Shown here one piece after another: positions 61,844 through 64,000 of a stretch of DNA of 64,000 nucleotides (position 1 is the first letter of the stretch; each line of letters starts with the position of its first letter). Under the pieces are notes generated by a model. It was not told the origin of the DNA, did no database searches, and was given only the letters and a program-made list of their open reading frames with translations. This stretch comes from Halegenticoccus soli (GTDB taxonomy: Archaea; Halobacteriota; Halobacteria; Halobacteriales; Haloferacaceae). The position numbers and the translations under genes are program-made. The stretch covers positions 434,001 through 498,000 of the forward strand of contig NZ_PEND01000002.1 of NCBI RefSeq assembly GCF_002844195.1, written 5' to 3'.

Positions 61844-62434
61844 CTACTTCCCGCGCGCCTTGCCGCTCGTGACGCTGGGCCGGACGTGCTCGGTCCCCTT
61901 GCCGCGGTTGTTGAGCCCGCGGTTGTCCTTGCCCGCGTTGGTCAGCCCGCGGAAGGCGCGGCCCTTGTGCTTGTCCGAGCAGATCCAGTTGAGGTCGTCG
62001 TCGTTCTGGATCGCGGCGTGGTTCGGGTCGACGAGGATCACCTCGAACCACTTCTGCGACCCGTCCTCGCCCACCCAGTAGGAGTTGAGCACGCGGAGGT
62101 TCGGGTACTTGCGGGCGACGCGCTCCTCGCCGATGCGCTGGATGCTCTTGCGCCGCGTGATGCGGTTGACGCCCTGGCGCTTCGACCGCCGGCCCGCGCG
62201 GAAGCGCTCCTTGCGCGCCGTCCCCTTCCGGACGGCGACGCGGACCACGATCACGCCCTGCTTGGCCTTGTAGCCGAGCTCGCGCGCCTTGTCGAGTCGG
62301 GTCGGCCGGTCGATGCGCTCGATCGCGCCCTGGCGCCGCCATTCCTGCTTTCGCTGCCACTGGAGCTCCCCGAGCTTCCCGTCGTCGGGGTTCTTCCAGG
62401 CGTCCTTGATGTGCGAGTAGAAGCTTCGTGCCAT
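61844..62434 (-). CDS. rpl15e: 50S ribosomal protein L15e
   Basis: 196 aa from ATG 62432-62434 (MARSFYSHIKDAWKNPDDGK), full length for archaeal L15e and strongly basic, with GRRSKRQGVNRITRRKSIQRIGEER and the terminal NRGLNNRGKGTEHVRPS. It is unique to archaea and eukaryotes. Its codons are those of a highly expressed gene. Single gene with its own promoter region in the 245-bp gap to the right. Confidence 0.97.
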   Translation of the reverse strand: MARSFYSHIKDAWKNPDDGKLGELQWQRKQEWRRQGAIERIDRPTRLDKARELGYKAKQGVIVVRVAVRKGTARKERFRAGRRSKRQGVNRITRRKSIQRIGEERVARKYPNLRVLNSYWVGEDGSQKWFEVILVDPNHAAIQNDDDLNWICSDKHKGRAFRGLTNAGKDNRGLNNRGKGTEHVRPSVTSGKARGK

Positions 62435-62679
62435 CGTGTATCACCACGGGCGCTTGCGATTCAACCGGACTCCGGCGGCTTCGCCGCCCTCGAAGGCGCG
62501 ACGATCCGACGGCCCGCCGATCGGTCCGTCGGCGGCGCGCCCGCCGGTCACATTTCGTCCCGTCCCGGACGGATCCGGTTACGGGTGCCCGCTGGCGGCC
62601 CGTCGTCCAGCGAGTTATCGGACGTTCTTCGGAGCGCCGTTTAAGGGCTTCGAAAGCAACCGTCGCGACCGCGCGCGAT

Positions 62680-63687
62680 TCAGCCCTCAGAGTCGCGCAG
62701 GACGACCGGTCCGATTGCGAGGGTCCGCTTCGCGACGGTCGCGACGCGGAGGACGTAGGAGACGAACAGGAAGAAGGGGATCAGCGTGACGGTGAACGCC
62801 GCGCCGACGATCCAGAGGATGGTGGAGACGCCGAGGACCGCGCCGCCGAACGACTGTCCCTTCACGAACGCGAGCATGCCGCCCGCGACGAGCAGCGCCG
62901 GGATCGCGGCGTACAGGATCAGTTGCGAGAGGTCGACGAGCGCCCACTGGAAGTACAGGGTTTTGACGTGCTCGCGGACCGGGCCGAACATCGACAGCGC
63001 GGTCCGGAGCTCTTCGAGCGTCTCCCGCGTCTTTCGATTCAGGTCGTCGCCGTGCTTGTCCCGGATGCGCTCGACCTGGTGGATCTTCCAGGAGTAATTG
63101 AAGTTGAGGGCGGCGAAGAGCACGCCGAACGTCCCGAACTCGGCGTCTTCGAGCTGGTCCTTGACGATCTCGGAGTTGCCCGTGAGGCTGTCCGTGAACT
63201 CGTCGACCTCCCTCCGCAGCGTCTCGTTGTCGCTGTCCGCCACGCTCTCTGTGAGCTCGTTCGCCCGAGCTTCGGTCGCGTCGATCAGCTTGCGGAGGAG
63301 CGTCGACGGATCCGACGGCGTCGTCTCGCCGATGACCTCGCCGACGAACGCCCGCACGTCCATCGTGTCGCTCATGCGGCGGTGCTGGTCGCCCAGCGGG
63401 CCGTTCTCCTGGGAGATGACGAGCTGGCTGATGGTGACGACGAGCGTGACGCCGGTGATGACCGCGCTGAGCATCGTGGAGAACATCGTCCCGATCGTGT
63501 CGCTTCCCGTCACCGTCGACCGGAACGGCGGGTAGATCACCGCCCCGAAGAGGACGAACAGGGCGAAGAACGCGGCCGCGATGGCACCCGTGACGACGAG
63601 CCGATTGGCGCCGAGCAGCAGCCAGAGCTTGGCCCGGCTCTCGCCGGCCCGCTCGCGCATCGTGTTCTCGGTGCTGACGTCACTCAT
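62680..63687 (-). CDS. four-helix haloarchaeal membrane protein with central cytosolic domain
   Basis: 335 aa from ATG 63685-63687 (MSDVSTENTMRERAGESRAK). Two helices near residues 25-50 and 65-90, a ~130-residue charged domain (EDAEFGTFGVLFAALNFNYSWKIHQVERIRDKHGDD), then two or three helices near the C-terminus. Overlaps the upstream DUF4177 gene by 8 nt. I recall similar haloarchaeal proteins of unknown function; no channel or enzyme signature seen. Confidence 0.75.
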   Translation of the reverse strand: MSDVSTENTMRERAGESRAKLWLLLGANRLVVTGAIAAAFFALFVLFGAVIYPPFRSTVTGSDTIGTMFSTMLSAVITGVTLVVTISQLVISQENGPLGDQHRRMSDTMDVRAFVGEVIGETTPSDPSTLLRKLIDATEARANELTESVADSDNETLRREVDEFTDSLTGNSEIVKDQLEDAEFGTFGVLFAALNFNYSWKIHQVERIRDKHGDDLNRKTRETLEELRTALSMFGPVREHVKTLYFQWALVDLSQLILYAAIPALLVAGGMLAFVKGQSFGGAVLGVSTILWIVGAAFTVTLIPFFLFVSYVLRVATVAKRTLAIGPVVLRDSEG

Positions 63688-63955
63688 CGTCTCCCACCTC
63701 GTCGACGTGAACGGTCGGCTCGTCGTCGCTCACCTCGCCGGCGTTTCCGGCCGGCTCGTCGTCTCCCACCTCGCCGGCGGGTCGCTTCAGGACGAGGTAC
63801 TTCGTCCCGCCGCCGACGTACTCGACCGAGCAGACGAGCTCCCAGCCGTCCGCGCCCAGCTCGTTCAGCGCCTCCTTGGGGTCCTCGGCCTCCTTCTTCG
63901 TCACGCCCCGCGGCGGCCGAACCGTCTCGTACTCCCAGCGTCGCGACTCGTCCAT
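63680..63955 (-). CDS. DUF4177 domain protein
   Basis: 91 aa from ATG 63953-63955. Residues ~7-58 (RRWEYETVRPPRG...ALNELGADGWELVCSV..GGTKYLVLKRP) are a DUF4177 domain, a small alpha/beta fold of unknown role. The last ~33 residues are an acidic tail made of AGEVSDDEP-type repeats. It is translationally coupled to the membrane protein that follows. Confidence 0.85.
   Translation of the reverse strand: MDESRRWEYETVRPPRGVTKKEAEDPKEALNELGADGWELVCSVEYVGGGTKYLVLKRPAGEVGDDEPAGNAGEVSDDEPTVHVDEVGDDE
63685..63784 (-). repeat. 36-bp repeats in DUF4177 gene tail (three units)
   Basis: Units at 63685-63720, 63721-63756 and 63757-63784 (partial) encode acidic DEPxxxAGEVSD-like repeats. The middle unit is 33/36 identical to the one at the mutL start (32837-32872). 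Confidence 0.8.
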
Positions 63956-64000
63956 GGGTCGTGTTGGGTGCGGAGAATATTAGGGCTGTTCGCCGATCGA

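Overview
The window is a high-GC, gene-dense chromosomal segment of a halophilic archaeon. Proteins are strongly acidic (Asp/Glu-rich). Starts are mostly leaderless ATG or GTG with TATA-like boxes about 25-30 nt upstream. There are Tat lipoproteins, a PGF-CTERM surface protein, a tandem histone, RPA, archaeal MptD, UbaA, ThiDN and ribosomal protein L15e, and the elongator tRNA-Met carries an intron. The gene order azf ... RPA - histone - histone deacetylase ... kdgK ... mutL/mutS ... ubaA ... rpl15e recalls, from memory and unchecked, the HVO_05xx region of Haloferax volcanii. I therefore infer Haloferacales; the genus cannot be settled from the sequence. No integrase, transposase, CRISPR array or replication origin was seen, so this is core chromosome with small local scars.

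Layout. 1-10 kb: tRNA-Phe, tRNA-Val and tRNA-Arg (each followed by a degraded copy of its own 3' end), a DUF192 protein, an ABC exporter, a creatininase-family hydrolase, MptD (pterin synthesis), Azf (NAD-dependent glucose-6-phosphate dehydrogenase) and small haloarchaeal proteins. 10-16 kb: lipoprotein, RPA, tandem histone plus adjacent histone deacetylase, CCA-adding enzyme, tRNA-Asn, a 34-residue membrane microprotein, intron-containing tRNA-Met and a cold-shock protein. 16-24 kb: methyltransferase, arsR-arsM with a palindromic operator over the arsR start, sugar porter, type IV pilin with an AT-rich variable domain, NhaC antiporter. 24-30 kb: flavin disulfide reductase, GNAT with zinc ribbon, PGF-CTERM protein, KDG kinase, CapA-like protein. 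30-40 kb: mutS-NUDIX-mutL operon, LVIVD secreted protein, thiamine operon (AIR-synthase homologue plus ThiDN). 40-51 kb: cytochrome oxidase subunit I, FrnE-like oxidoreductase, and an envelope cluster (GT-C membrane protein, sulfotransferase-like propeller, orphan solute-binding lipoprotein, PAP2 protein). 51-64 kb: HxlR regulator divergent from ring-cleaving dioxygenase plus DoxX, a frameshifted gene, thioesterase, CaCA antiporter, UbaA, SprT, a thiosulfate/sulfur-transfer cluster (YeeE-TusA-rhodanese-DoxX), CurA-like reductase, L15e and a DUF4177/membrane-protein pair.

The observations I rate highest are these. The solute-binding lipoprotein at 48261-50081 appears circularly permuted: the segment that normally ends the SBP_bac_5 fold comes first. 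HxlR-dioxygenase-DoxX looks like an archaeal counterpart of the Bacillus CatR/CatDE quinone-stress system. YeeE-TusA-rhodanese-DoxX forms a compact sulfur uptake and relay module. A 97-bp intergenic element (56664-56760) is closed by a 14-bp stem kept intact by a G-U wobble. tRNA 3'-end copies recur behind several tRNA genes. A 36-bp coding repeat is shared by two unrelated genes 31 kb apart.
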